Positions 1-10,862 of a stretch of 64,000 nt of DNA are shown in pieces. The translations under genes were made by a program, and so were the position numbers. Source of the stretch: Mycobacterium sp. SMC-8 (GTDB lineage: Bacteria; Actinomycetota; Actinomycetes; Mycobacteriales; Mycobacteriaceae); the NCBI RefSeq assembly GCF_025263565.1, contig NZ_CP079865.1, forward strand, positions 4,402,001-4,466,000, in the 5' to 3' direction. Numbering within the stretch: position 1 is the first letter of the stretch; each line of letters opens with the position of its first letter. A model generated the notes under the pieces. That model was given only the letters and a program-made list of their open reading frames with translations, was not told where the DNA came from and did no database searches.

Positions 1-1
1 C

Positions 2-277
2 GCGGCGGTGATCGTCTGCCCGGTCGGTTTCGTCGCCGACCACATCGAGGTGGTCTGGGACCTGGACAACGAGCTCGCCGAACAGGCCGCCGAGGCCGGC
101 GTCGCGTTCGCGCGGGCGTCGACACCCAACGCCCAGCCCCGCTTCGCGCAACTCGTGGTCGACCTGATCGACGAAGTACGCCTTGGCCTTCCGGCGCAGA
201 GAGTCGGTGGGGGACTGGTGCCGGGTTACGGCAGCAGCGTCAACGGCGCGCTGTGTACGCCTGACTGTTCGGCCTGA
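2..277 (+). CDS. hemH: ferrochelatase, C-terminal part
   Basis: This is the last 91 codons of a gene that begins before the window. Ferrochelatase inserts iron into a porphyrin ring in the final steps of haem synthesis. The retained segment reads [20 protein letters not shown], the conserved C-terminal helix region of HemH. The tail carries two cysteines (LCTPDC); some actinobacterial ferrochelatases bind a 2Fe-2S cluster through C-terminal cysteines, so these may be ligands, but the other ligand lies outside the window. It converges on the cyanate lyase gene with a 21-bp gap and no obvious hairpin terminator. The identity is firm although most of the protein is unseen. Confidence 0.9.
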   Translation, partial: AAVIVCPVGFVADHIEVVWDLDNELAEQAAEAGVAFARASTPNAQPRFAQLVVDLIDEVRLGLPAQRVGGGLVPGYGSSVNGALCTPDCSA

Positions 278-298
278 GCCGCCCCGCAGGGCAGTCTT

Positions 299-766
299 TC
301 ATCGCCGCTCGGAGCCGTCGGCGGCTGTCCACGCGTACGGCAGGAACTTGCCGTCGAACGTGACCACCACCCGGTCACCGTCGGGATGGGTCTTGCGCTC
401 GACCTCGACGCTGAAGTTGATCGCGCTCATGATTCCGTCGCCGAACTGCTCACCGATGAGCTCCTTGATCGCGCCGCCATAGACCTGCAGCGCCTCGTAG
501 AACCGGTAGATGGTCGGGTCGGTCGGTACCGCGGTCGGCAGCCCGCCCCGCATCGGCACCGCAGCCAGCACCGGGACTGCCGACTCGTCCAGCCCGAGGA
601 TGTCGGCGAGGAGCTTTCCGGACCGCTCCGGCACCGGGTGCTGCCCCAGCAGCGCCGCGATGGTCCACACCACCGGTCTGTCGATCGCGTCGGCGAGCTG
701 CTGCCAGGTCAGGCCCTTGGCCACCCGGGCCGCCACGATCGCGGCGGTGACGTCATCGCGGGTCAT
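299..766 (-). CDS. cynS: cyanate lyase (cyanate hydratase)
   Basis: The product is 155 aa, close to the 156 aa of E. coli CynS. The enzyme converts cyanate and bicarbonate to carbamate and CO2, releasing ammonia. The N-terminal helical domain is followed by the catalytic domain PTDPTIYRFYEALQVYGG ... FGDGIMSAINF. The three catalytic residues known in E. coli (Arg96, Glu99, Ser122) correspond to Arg88, Glu91 and Ser114 here, a constant offset of eight. The ATG overlaps the stop codon of the upstream channel gene (ATGA), so the two genes are translationally coupled. Product identity is very secure. Confidence 0.95.
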   Translation of the reverse strand: MTRDDVTAAIVAARVAKGLTWQQLADAIDRPVVWTIAALLGQHPVPERSGKLLADILGLDESAVPVLAAVPMRGGLPTAVPTDPTIYRFYEALQVYGGAIKELIGEQFGDGIMSAINFSVEVERKTHPDGDRVVVTFDGKFLPYAWTAADGSERR

Positions 767-1617
767 GCGTTGGCCTTGACCGGGATGTCGAAGTCCGCTG
801 CGCCGGCGGGCCGGTTCCATTCCCCGCCGGTGCGGGCGTGGGTGGCATACAGCGTGAGCCCGACGAACGCGAGGCCTCCCACGAGATTGCCGACGACGGT
901 GGGGATCTCGTTCCAGATCAGGTAGTCGGCGACGGAGAAGTCGCCGCCGAGCATCAGTCCCGACGGGAAAAGGAACATGTTCACCACCGAGTGCTCGAAA
1001 CCCATGTAGAAGAACAGCATGATCGGCATCCACATCGTGATGACCTTGCCGGACACCGACGTCGACATCATCGCCGCGACGACTCCGGTCGACACCATCC
1101 AGTTGCACAGCACCCCGCGTATGAACAGCGTCAGCATGCCTGCGGCACCGTGGTCGGCGTAGCCGACCGTGCGGCTGGACCCGATCTCACCGAGTCGCTG
1201 GCCGACCTCGTTGGGATCCACGGTGAATCCATAGGTCAGTGTGACGGCGATCATCACCGCGACGGTCAGGGCCCCCAGGAAGTTGCCGAGGAAGACCAGA
1301 CCCCAGTTGCGCAGCATCGAGCCGACCGTGACGCCCCGCCGCTTGTCGAGCAACGCGAGCGGCACCAGCGTGAAGACCCCGGTGAGGAGGTCGAACCCCA
1401 TCAGGTACAGCAGGCAGAAGCCGACCGGGAACAGCACCGCGCCGAGCAGCGCGTTGCCCGTCTGCACGGTGATGGTGACGGCGAACGCGGCGGCCAGAGC
1501 GAGAATCGCGCCGGCCATGTACGCGCGGATCACCGTGTCCCGGGTCGACATGAAGGCCTTGTTCTCGCCGGCGTCGATCATCTTGATGACGAACTGCGGC
1601 GGGTCCACGTAGGACAT
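763..1617 (-). CDS. formate/nitrite transporter (FNT) family channel
   Basis: A 284-aa polytopic membrane protein of the FocA/NirC family. It has the conserved GFEHSVVNMF block with His209 at the same number as the central pore histidine of E. coli FocA, and the TM2 motif region GFDLLTGVF, where FocA-type proteins usually read LFTG. FNT proteins are pentameric anion channels for formate, nitrite or hydrosulfide. It is the first gene of a two-gene operon with cyanate lyase, so the physiological substrate may be cyanate, bicarbonate or nitrite; that is inference from context. The start is supported by AAGGAG eight bases upstream. Confidence 0.9.
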   Translation of the reverse strand: MSYVDPPQFVIKMIDAGENKAFMSTRDTVIRAYMAGAILALAAAFAVTITVQTGNALLGAVLFPVGFCLLYLMGFDLLTGVFTLVPLALLDKRRGVTVGSMLRNWGLVFLGNFLGALTVAVMIAVTLTYGFTVDPNEVGQRLGEIGSSRTVGYADHGAAGMLTLFIRGVLCNWMVSTGVVAAMMSTSVSGKVITMWMPIMLFFYMGFEHSVVNMFLFPSGLMLGGDFSVADYLIWNEIPTVVGNLVGGLAFVGLTLYATHARTGGEWNRPAGAADFDIPVKANA

Positions 1618-1930
1618 GACGTCGCTCTCCTTGAATTCTGTGCGGCGGCCGGCCCGCGAGGGCCGTGGCCCGGACTGCCGGTGCCCGCGTCATCGGTGAC
1701 ACCAGAGGCGTTTCTGCCGCGAACCAGCATCACCGGCCGCTGTGACCCCGGTGTGAACTCATTGACAGGATCGCGTCACAAAGACATCACCGTGGGGTGC
1801 GGACTGCCGTGAGGTCCGGTCCGTCGGCGCAGGTGCGCGTCGAAGGTGTCTTCCGTTCTCGCTGCAGCACAGCAGGATTGGCCAACAGGGTGGGCGCGCC
1901 GGCCCAGATGTGCGCCTGAGGGGCGGTGTG
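1618..1930. other. intergenic region upstream of the channel-cynS operon
   Basis: A gene-free stretch of 313 bp between the FNT gene and an uncharacterised gene, both on the minus strand. It holds the FNT ribosome-binding site next to the start and a Crp-like half-palindrome at 1752-1767. I saw no convincing coding frame, repeat or hairpin terminator. The short overlapping frames here have no recognisable homology. Confidence 0.5.
1752..1767. promoter_or_regulatory. possible Crp-family binding site
   Basis: The sequence is TGTGA-N6-TGACA, one base away from the mycobacterial Crp consensus TGTGA-N6-TCACA. It lies 135 bp upstream of the FNT start, which is far for a classical activator site. 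No promoter elements were clearly identified beside it. Confidence 0.25.
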
Positions 1931-2794
1931 TCAGGGCCGCCAGGCGGAGTGCAGCACCGCGTCCACCGCGGCCAACCGGGCCGAGCGCACCACGGTGGCC
2001 AGCGGCCGCAGCGCGTCGCTGGCCAGCTGAACCTCGGACGAACTCTGCAGTCCGATCGGGATCAGTCCGGAACTGACGGTGATGATGGCGTCGATGTGCG
2101 CGGCGTTCTCCAGCACCCGCACCGCCCGGGTGGGGGCGTGGTCGGGGATGCGGTGCATGCGCGTGGCGTCGAGGACCTGCTCGACAAGCCGGCGCGGATC
2201 GGCGACCTCGCCGCCCGGGGCGCCGGCGCGCAGCGCGCCCAGCGCGTCGGCGGCTGAGCGCACCGCGTCACGCAACTGATACTCGGCCTCGCCGAGATCG
2301 AAATGACCCGCGGGCGGCGCCGACGAGAACGAGTACACCGTCCACGACAGCCCGCTCAGTTCCGCATCGAACTCGAAATCGTCGTCGGGATCATCGGGAA
2401 AGCTGTCCTGGTATTCGAAGTCGGGCACCAGCCCGATCGCTCCGTCGATCCCGTTGACCGTCACCGCCTCGCCGGCGGCGATGGCGTCGCGACCGAACTG
2501 CGTCCCCGGCGGCAGGCCGCGCACGTCGCCGGGAACGGGCAGCGTCAACGCGATCGTCGGTTGCGCATCGCTGCGGCCGGCGGCGGTGCGGATCGTCTGC
2601 AGCAACGACATCGAGGCGGCGTCATCGAGATCGGGCCACGACAGCCCCGTGCGTTCGGCGGCCACCGAATCGTAGGCCGTGACCGAATGCTTTGGCGTCC
2701 ACTGGGATAACGCGTCAAGGACATCGTCGGGCGCCGCCGCGCCTGCCAACCAGGCGTTGGCCCATACCGAGAGTGAAACACTGGGGCACCACAT
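1931..2794 (-). CDS. uncharacterised mycobacterial protein (Rv1486c-like)
   Basis: A 287-aa protein. Its position between cynS/hemH and the nfeD gene matches Rv1486c in M. tuberculosis, an uncharacterised conserved protein. I recognise no domain. The middle has an acidic stretch ([14 protein letters not shown], about residues 127-140) and the C-terminal third is helical and alanine-rich. No signal peptide or membrane segment is evident. The ATG at 2794 is the first in-frame methionine after a stretch of low-complexity translation, and the 60-bp gap to the divergent nfeD gene leaves room for both promoters. Function unknown. Confidence 0.75.
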   Translation of the reverse strand: MWCPSVSLSVWANAWLAGAAAPDDVLDALSQWTPKHSVTAYDSVAAERTGLSWPDLDDAASMSLLQTIRTAAGRSDAQPTIALTLPVPGDVRGLPPGTQFGRDAIAAGEAVTVNGIDGAIGLVPDFEYQDSFPDDPDDDFEFDAELSGLSWTVYSFSSAPPAGHFDLGEAEYQLRDAVRSAADALGALRAGAPGGEVADPRRLVEQVLDATRMHRIPDHAPTRAVRVLENAAHIDAIITVSSGLIPIGLQSSSEVQLASDALRPLATVVRSARLAAVDAVLHSAWRP

Positions 2795-2854
2795 GATGGC
2801 TGCAGTGTAGTTGTTAGCCGCTGATCCGGTAGGTTGCCGCGTTAGGCTGGCGTC

Positions 2855-3289
2855 ATGCCTGTCCCGCTGATCTGGCTGATCGCAGCACTGGCGCTCGCCG
2901 GCGCCGAGGCGCTCACCGGCGACATGTTCCTGCTCATGCTCAGCGGTGGCGCTCTGGCCGCGGCCGGGTCCAGCTTCCTGCTCGACTGGCCGGTCTGGGC
3001 CGACGGCCTGGTGTTCCTGATCGTGTCGGTGCTGTTGCTGGTCGGGGTGCGCCCGGCGCTGCGTCGCCGTCTGGCGTCCGGCAAGGGTCTGCCCGAGCCG
3101 GTGAGGGCGCTGGAGGGCAAGAGCGCGCTGGTGCTCGACCGCGTCGCCCAGCACGAGGGTCAGGTGAAGCTCGAGGGCGAGGTGTGGACGGCCCGGCCGT
3201 ACAACCAGGACGACGTCTACGAACCCGGCGATCACGTGACCGTCGTGCACATCGACGGCGCCACCGCAGTCGTCTCCAAGATCGTCTAG
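2855..3289 (+). CDS. NfeD-like membrane protein
   Basis: A 144-aa protein with three hydrophobic segments in the first 70 residues followed by a soluble C-terminal OB-fold-like domain ([10 protein letters not shown] ... [20 protein letters not shown]), the architecture of short NfeD proteins. NfeD proteins are encoded next to SPFH/stomatin proteins and are thought to act with them in membrane microdomains. The next gene, 14 bp downstream, is such an SPFH protein, which supports the assignment. It corresponds to Rv1487. Confidence 0.88.
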   Translation: MPVPLIWLIAALALAGAEALTGDMFLLMLSGGALAAAGSSFLLDWPVWADGLVFLIVSVLLLVGVRPALRRRLASGKGLPEPVRALEGKSALVLDRVAQHEGQVKLEGEVWTARPYNQDDVYEPGDHVTVVHIDGATAVVSKIV

Positions 3290-3303
3290 GGAAGGAGTTC
3301 CAC

Positions 3304-4479
3304 GTGGATGGCGCTATCGCAGGACTGATTCTGCTGGCCGTGCTCGTCGTCTTCGCGGCGGTGGTCGTCGCGAAATCGGTCGCGTTGATCCCGCAGGCCG
3401 AGGCGGCCGTGATCGAGCGCCTCGGGCGTTACAGCAAGACGGTGTCCGGGCAGCTGACGCTGTTGGTGCCGTTCATCGACAAGATCCGCGCCCGGGTCGA
3501 CCTGCGCGAGCGGGTGGTGTCGTTCCCGCCGCAGCCGGTGATCACCGAGGACAACCTCACGGTGAACATCGACACCGTCGTGTACTTCCAGGTGACCAAT
3601 CCGCAGGCCGCGGTCTACCAGATCAGCAACTACATCGTCGGAGTCGAGCAGCTCACCACCACCACGCTGCGCAACGTCGTGGGCGGCATGACGCTGGAGC
3701 AGACCCTGACGTCGCGCGACTCGATCAACGGGCAGCTGCGCGGTGTGCTCGACGAGGCCACCAACCGGTGGGGACTGCGGGTGGCCCGCGTCGAGCTGCG
3801 CAGCATCGATCCGCCGCCGTCGATCCAGGACTCGATGGAGAAGCAGATGCGCGCAGACCGCGAGAAACGCGCGATGATCCTGACCGCCGAGGGCAGCCGG
3901 GAAGCGGCGATCAAGCAGGCCGAAGGCCAGAAGCAGGCGCAGATCCTCGCCGCCGAGGGCGCCAAGCAGGCCGCGATCCTGGCCGCTGAGGCCGATCGAC
4001 AGTCCCGGATGCTGCGCGCCCAGGGCGAGCGGGCCGCCTCGTACCTGCAGGCGCAGGGGCAGGCCAAGGCCATCGAGAAGACGTTCGCGGCGATCAAGGC
4101 CGGCAGGCCGACACCGGAGTTGCTCGCTTACCAGTACCTGCAGACTCTGCCGGAGATGGCCAAGGGCGAGGCCAACAAGGTGTGGCTGGTGCCGAGCGAC
4201 TTCGGTTCGGCCCTACAGGGATTCACCAAGCTGCTGGGCGCGCCGGGGTCCGACGGGGTGTTCCGCTACACGCCGTCGCCGGCCGACGACACGGCGCCGA
4301 AGTCCGACGACGAGGAAGTCGCCGACTGGTTCAACACCGAGACCGATCCCGCGATCGCGCAGGCCGTGGCCAAGGCCGAGGCCGAGGCGCGCACCCCGGT
4401 CCAGGGGCCCGGACTTCTGTCGGCTCCGGAGGCGCCCGGCCAGTTGGCTGCGCCGCGGCACGGGGCGCCGGAGCAGTGA
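3304..4479 (+). CDS. SPFH/Band 7 domain protein (stomatin-like)
   Basis: A 391-aa protein with an N-terminal membrane anchor (about residues 5-25), an SPFH domain ([16 protein letters not shown] ... [19 protein letters not shown]), a long coiled coil rich in [13 protein letters not shown] repeats (about 175-265), and a Pro/Ala-rich acidic tail. Stomatin-like proteins organise membrane microdomains and modulate partner proteins. It forms an operon with the upstream nfeD-like gene. The GTG at 3304 is chosen because GGAAGGAG lies at 3291-3298; longer in-frame readings run through the nfeD gene. It corresponds to Rv1488. Confidence 0.9.
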   Translation: MDGAIAGLILLAVLVVFAAVVVAKSVALIPQAEAAVIERLGRYSKTVSGQLTLLVPFIDKIRARVDLRERVVSFPPQPVITEDNLTVNIDTVVYFQVTNPQAAVYQISNYIVGVEQLTTTTLRNVVGGMTLEQTLTSRDSINGQLRGVLDEATNRWGLRVARVELRSIDPPPSIQDSMEKQMRADREKRAMILTAEGSREAAIKQAEGQKQAQILAAEGAKQAAILAAEADRQSRMLRAQGERAASYLQAQGQAKAIEKTFAAIKAGRPTPELLAYQYLQTLPEMAKGEANKVWLVPSDFGSALQGFTKLLGAPGSDGVFRYTPSPADDTAPKSDDEEVADWFNTETDPAIAQAVAKAEAEARTPVQGPGLLSAPEAPGQLAAPRHGAPEQ

Positions 4480-4838
4480 GCGCGCTGACCTCGCCGCGCA
4501 CCTACGTCGTGCTCGCCGCGGTGCAGGCCGCCGACGCGGCGGCGTGTGTCGGCCCGATCGCGCCGGTCAAGAAGGCGTTCGACGACGTCGGCCTGCCCGA
4601 GGAACTGCGCCCGTTGATTCCGGTGGTGAAGGCCGCCAGTGCGGTGGGGTTGCTGTCGGTGTTCCGCTGGCCGGCGCTGGCCCGGCTGACCACGTTCATG
4701 CTCACGGTCTACTTCACGCTCGCGGTCGGCTCCCACGTCCGGGCCAGGGACTGGAGCCCGGGTCTGGTCGCGGCGTCGTCGCTGCTCGCGATGTTCGGAG
4801 CGATGACGGTGAAAGGGCCGGACGTCAGGACGCCGTGA
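4476..4838 (+). CDS. DoxX-like small membrane protein
   Basis: A 120-aa protein with about three to four hydrophobic helices and the pattern seen in DoxX-like/DUF4267-type proteins (VKKAFDDVGLPEELRPLIPVVKAASAVGLL). The GTG start overlaps the stop of the SPFH gene (GTGA), so it is coupled to that operon. No catalytic residues are recognisable and the role is unknown. Its 3' end overlaps the convergent TVP38 gene by 14 bp. Confidence 0.75.
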   Translation: MSALTSPRTYVVLAAVQAADAAACVGPIAPVKKAFDDVGLPEELRPLIPVVKAASAVGLLSVFRWPALARLTTFMLTVYFTLAVGSHVRARDWSPGLVAASSLLAMFGAMTVKGPDVRTP

Positions 4839-5538
4839 TCGGTGTCTGGCTGCGCCGGTGGGTCCTGATCTCGTAGATCAGACCGGCCACGCCGAGCGCC
4901 GCGGTGCAGACCGACACCACCAGCAGCAGCGGGCTGACCCGTCCGGTCAGCGCGTCGCCGAAGATCACGATGGCCGATGTGCCCGGCAGCACGCCGGCCA
5001 AGGTGGCCAGCGTGTAAGGCACCACCCGCACCGATGACGCCCCCGCGGCGTAGTTGAGCACCGAGAACGGCACGGCCGGAATCATCCTGGTGGCGAGTAC
5101 GACGGGCCAGCCCCGCTCCCGCAGCCGCCGGTCGACGGCGTCGACGCGGGGATGTGACACCCATCGGCTGACCTGCCAGCCCACGGTGCGGACCAGCAGC
5201 AGCGCGATGACCGCGCTGAGCGTGCTCGCGGCCACTGCGATCGGGATGCCCAGCACCGGGCCGAACAACAGTCCGGCGGCGAGTGTGAACGCGGTACGCG
5301 GAAACGGGAACACCGTGACCACGACGTGCGCGGCGAAGAACGCCAGCGGGAACCACGCTCCGACCGAGGTGGCCCAGTCCCGCAGCTGCAGCGCGGTCGG
5401 TAGCGGCACGAACAGCGCAACTGCGACGAGAATCACAATCCCGCCCAGGACCGCGGCGAGCTGTCCCCGCGGTGCCGTCTTCAGCGTGGCGACGACCGTG
5501 GCACCGACGGTACGAAGCGTGCTGACTACGGATTTCAC
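4825..5538 (-). CDS. TVP38/TMEM64 family membrane protein
   Basis: A polytopic membrane protein of about 237 aa with the DedA-like SNARE-associated core: FPFPRTAFTLAAGLLFGPVLG and the later FSVLNYAAGASSVRVVPY ... LPGTSAIVIFGDAL. Family members are implicated in lipid movement across membranes. I chose the GTG at 5538, giving a short cytoplasmic N-terminus before the first helix; an in-frame ATG at 5601 would add 21 residues and leave only 36 bp to the divergent mutA. It corresponds to Rv1491c. Confidence 0.85.
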   Translation of the reverse strand: MKSVVSTLRTVGATVVATLKTAPRGQLAAVLGGIVILVAVALFVPLPTALQLRDWATSVGAWFPLAFFAAHVVVTVFPFPRTAFTLAAGLLFGPVLGIPIAVAASTLSAVIALLLVRTVGWQVSRWVSHPRVDAVDRRLRERGWPVVLATRMIPAVPFSVLNYAAGASSVRVVPYTLATLAGVLPGTSAIVIFGDALTGRVSPLLLVVSVCTAALGVAGLIYEIRTHRRSQTPITAS

Positions 5539-5637
5539 GCTTACCAAGAGTACGGGGGCGTAGCTGATGCGATCGGCGACCGCTCCGGTGCCGTGCGCCA
5601 CCGGCGCACGCTGGTGTGATGGCCATCATTTAGCCTG

Positions 5638-7518
5638 ATGGCTGTGCAGAAACCCAGCGCCGGCGCTGCCGGTGGAGTAATCGACGCCGATCTGGACCGG
5701 TGGCGCTCCGCTGTGGCGGGCGTTCTGGCGAAGTCTTTGAAGCGGGATCCCGCCGACCTGCCGGCCGAGCCCGAGCGTCTGCTCGATTCGGCCACCTACG
5801 ACGGATTCCCGATCAAGCCGCTCTACACCGCTGCCGACGAACGTGCCGAGCCCGCCCTGCCGGGCCGGTGGCCGTTCGTGCGCGGCGGCGACGCCCTGCG
5901 GGACACCAAGTCCGGGTGGAAGGTCGCCGAGGCGTTCCCGGCCGAAGCCGGAAGCGTCGCCGAGGCCAACGGCGCCATCCTGCTGGCGCTGACCGAAGGT
6001 GTCAGCGCGCTGGTGCTGCGGGTCGGTGACACCGCCGGCGCGGTGGCGCCTGGGGACCTGGAGCGGTTGCTCGACGGGGTCTACCTGGACCTGGTGCCGG
6101 TTCTGGTGGAGGTCGCCGGCGACGGGTCGGCCTTCCGCGCCGCCGCCGATGCGCTGCTGGCGCTGCTCACCGGCCTCGACGGGGACCAGCGTTCGCGGCT
6201 GTCGATCGATCTCGGCGCGGACCCGCTGACGGCGCCGCTGGCCGGCCGCCCGGCGCCCGAGGCCGCCGACGTCGTGGCGATCGCCCGGAAGGCGCTGGAG
6301 TACGACACGCACGTGCGGGCGGTCACCGTCGACGGTCCGGCTTTGCACAACGCCGGCGCCAACGCCTCCTGGGAACTCGGTGCCTCCGTCGCCGCGGGCG
6401 TCGCCTACCTGCGGCTGTTGACCGACGCCGGGCTGTCGACGGCGCAGGCGCTCGGACAGATCAGCTTCCGTGTCGCCGCCGACGACGACCAGTTCATGAC
6501 CATCGCGAAACTACGTGCTGCGCGCCAAGTCTGGGCCCGCGTCGCAGAGGTGGTCGGCGAACCCGAAGCCGGGGCGGCCACCCTGCACGCCACCACGTCG
6601 CTGCCGATGATGACCGCGCGGGACCCGTGGGTGAACATGCTGCGCACCACCGTGGCCGCGTTCGCCGCGGGAGTCGGGGGCGCCGACACGCTCGTGGTGC
6701 ACCCCTTCGACGTCGCGATCGATGGTGGATTCCCCGGTACGGCACGCAGTTTCGCGCGCCGTATCGCCCGCAACACCCAGCTGCTGCTCCTCGAGGAATC
6801 CCACCTGGGGCAGGTGCTCGACCCGGCGGGCGGCTCCTGGTTCATCGAGGACCTCACGCGCAGCCTCGCCGAGCAGGCTTGGCAGAACTTCCAGGAGATC
6901 GAGGCCCGCGGCGGATTCGAGGCGGCGCGCGAGCACATCAGCGCCCGCATCGCCGAGGTCGCCGAGCGGCGCGCCGACGACATCGCGCACCGGCGCACCG
7001 CCGTCACCGGTGTCAACGAATTCCCCAATCTGGACGAAGTGCCGCTGCCCCAAGGGGATCCACTCCCGAACGTGCAGCGCTATGCGGCGGCCTTCGAGGC
7101 GCTGCGGCACCGTTCGGACGCCCATCTGGAGAAGACCGGTGCCCGGCCGAAGGCGATGCTGCTGCCCCTGGGGCCGTTGGCCGAGCACAACATCCGCACC
7201 ACCTTCACCGCGAACCTGCTGGCCTCCGGCGGGATCGAGGCCGTCAACCCCGGCCCCCTGGACGCCGCTGCCGTCGGAGCCGCGGTCACGGAGGCCGGTG
7301 TCACCCAGATCGCGGTGATCTGCGGCACCGACGCCCGCTACGCCGGTGAGGTGTCGGCCGTCGTCGACGCTGCGCGCGCCGCCGGGGTGGCACACGTCCT
7401 GCTGGCGGGACCGGAAAAGGCGGTCGCCGAAGCCGATTCGAAGCCCGACGGCTACCTCACCGCGAAGATCGACGCGGTGAGCGCTCTGTCGGACCTGCTG
7501 ACCCGATTGGGGGCATGA
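5638..7518 (+). CDS. mutA: methylmalonyl-CoA mutase small (beta) subunit
   Basis: A 626-aa non-catalytic subunit of the heterodimeric, adenosylcobalamin-dependent methylmalonyl-CoA mutase, which interconverts methylmalonyl-CoA and succinyl-CoA. The TIM-barrel half ([18 protein letters not shown] ... [30 protein letters not shown] ... [28 protein letters not shown]) is well conserved. The C-terminal cobalamin-binding-like domain lacks the D-x-H-x-x-G motif, as expected for the small subunit. mutB follows after 1 bp. An alternative GTG lies two codons downstream of the ATG. Confidence 0.95.
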   Translation: MAVQKPSAGAAGGVIDADLDRWRSAVAGVLAKSLKRDPADLPAEPERLLDSATYDGFPIKPLYTAADERAEPALPGRWPFVRGGDALRDTKSGWKVAEAFPAEAGSVAEANGAILLALTEGVSALVLRVGDTAGAVAPGDLERLLDGVYLDLVPVLVEVAGDGSAFRAAADALLALLTGLDGDQRSRLSIDLGADPLTAPLAGRPAPEAADVVAIARKALEYDTHVRAVTVDGPALHNAGANASWELGASVAAGVAYLRLLTDAGLSTAQALGQISFRVAADDDQFMTIAKLRAARQVWARVAEVVGEPEAGAATLHATTSLPMMTARDPWVNMLRTTVAAFAAGVGGADTLVVHPFDVAIDGGFPGTARSFARRIARNTQLLLLEESHLGQVLDPAGGSWFIEDLTRSLAEQAWQNFQEIEARGGFEAAREHISARIAEVAERRADDIAHRRTAVTGVNEFPNLDEVPLPQGDPLPNVQRYAAAFEALRHRSDAHLEKTGARPKAMLLPLGPLAEHNIRTTFTANLLASGGIEAVNPGPLDAAAVGAAVTEAGVTQIAVICGTDARYAGEVSAVVDAARAAGVAHVLLAGPEKAVAEADSKPDGYLTAKIDAVSALSDLLTRLGA

Positions 7519-7519
7519 C

Positions 7520-9805
<2,286 letters not shown>

Positions 9806-10810
9806 ATGAATCAGCCGGTCCACGAGCTCGCCGACCTCGCAACCGCTCTGCGCAGCGGCGACCGCTCGGCCCTGGCGAGGGCGATCACGCTGGTCGAGTC
9901 GACCCGCCCCGACCACCGGCAGAAGGCACAGGAGCTGCTGCTGGAGCTCATGCCCGAAGCCGGCAGCGCGCTGCACGTGGGGATCACAGGCGTGCCCGGG
10001 GTCGGCAAGTCGACGACGATCGAAGCGCTCGGCATGCACCTCATCGAGCAGGGGCACCGGGTGGCGGTGCTTGCGGTCGACCCGTCCTCGACGCGGACCG
10101 GGGGATCGATCCTCGGTGACAAGACCCGGATGGCGAAGCTGGCGGTGCACCCGGACGCCTACATCCGGCCCTCACCGACGTCGGGAACCCTCGGTGGGGT
10201 TGCCAAGGCCACGCGCGAGACGATCGTGCTGCTCGAAGCCGCCGGCTACGACGTGATCCTGGTCGAGACGGTTGGAGTCGGGCAGTCCGAGGTGACCGTC
10301 GCCAACATGGTCGACACGTTCGTCTTCCTCACGCTGGCGCGCACCGGCGACCAGTTGCAGGGCATCAAGAAAGGGGTGCTCGAGCTCGCCGACATCGTGG
10401 TGGTCAACAAGGCCGACGGTGAGCACGCCGTCGAGGCCAAGGCCGCCGCGCGCGAACTCGCCGGGGCCATCAGGCTGATCTATCCCCGTGAAACGCTCTG
10501 GCGTCCACCGGTTCTGACGATGAGCGCGTTGACCGGCGCCGGGCTCGCGGAGCTCTGGCAGACGATTCTCAGACACCGTGACGTGCTCACCGGGGCCGGA
10601 CAGTTCGAGGCCAGGCGGCGCACCCAGCAGGTGGAGTGGACATGGTCGATGGTCCGTGACACCGTGCTCGACCGAGTGCTGTCGAGTCCCGGGGTGCGCG
10701 CGATCCGCGGTGAGGTCGAGCGTCGGGTTCGCGACGGCGAGCTCACCCCGGCGCTGGCCGCGCAGCAGATCCTCGACGCGGTCGAACCGGCACCGAAAAG
10801 CTCCGGCTAA
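9806..10810 (+). CDS. meaB: methylmalonyl-CoA mutase G-protein chaperone MeaB/ArgK
   Basis: A 334-aa P-loop GTPase that protects and reloads the cobalamin cofactor of methylmalonyl-CoA mutase. Visible motifs are Walker A GVPGVGKST (residues 62-70), VDPSSTRTGGSILGDKTRM, the G3-region ETVGVGQSE, and NKAD. Its ATG follows the mutB stop directly with no intervening base. In M. tuberculosis, as I recall, the mazEF4 toxin-antitoxin pair sits between these genes; nothing lies between them here. Confidence 0.95.
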   Translation: MNQPVHELADLATALRSGDRSALARAITLVESTRPDHRQKAQELLLELMPEAGSALHVGITGVPGVGKSTTIEALGMHLIEQGHRVAVLAVDPSSTRTGGSILGDKTRMAKLAVHPDAYIRPSPTSGTLGGVAKATRETIVLLEAAGYDVILVETVGVGQSEVTVANMVDTFVFLTLARTGDQLQGIKKGVLELADIVVVNKADGEHAVEAKAAARELAGAIRLIYPRETLWRPPVLTMSALTGAGLAELWQTILRHRDVLTGAGQFEARRRTQQVEWTWSMVRDTVLDRVLSSPGVRAIRGEVERRVRDGELTPALAAQQILDAVEPAPKSSG

Positions 10811-10816
10811 CGAATA

Positions 10817-10838
10817 GGTAAACTCCCGTTAGTTTGCC
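10817..10838. promoter_or_regulatory. imperfect inverted repeat at the -35 region of the esterase gene
   Basis: GGTAAACT-N6-AGTTTGCC, arms matching at seven of eight positions. It sits just upstream of a second palindrome at 10847-10860 and would cover the -35 region of the proposed leaderless promoter. No adjacent regulator gene is obvious. Confidence 0.4.
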
Positions 10839-10846
10839 GCGTGCCG

Positions 10847-10860
10847 GGGTAAATTTACCC
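10847..10860. promoter_or_regulatory. perfect 14-bp palindrome overlapping a -10 element
   Basis: GGGTAAATTTACCC is a perfect palindrome. It contains TAAATT (10850-10855), a good mycobacterial -10 hexamer (TANNNT) placed seven bases before the GTG at 10863, so transcription would begin at the start codon. A repressor bound here would block that promoter. Confidence 0.5.
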
Positions 10861-10862
10861 TC

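Noticed and set aside
767..1108. N-terminal extension of cyanate lyase to 269 residues
   Set aside because: The added part is antisense to nothing conserved but is an out-of-frame reading of the channel gene; family length and the ATGA overlap fix the start at 766.
1846..2257. Short plus-strand frames in and beside the large intergenic region
   Set aside because: They overlap the real minus-strand gene or have Arg/Pro-rich composition without a ribosome-binding site.
2795..3250. N-terminal extension of the uncharacterised minus-strand gene
   Set aside because: It would overlap the whole nfeD gene antisense and has low-complexity translation; the ATG at 2794 gives a sensible product.
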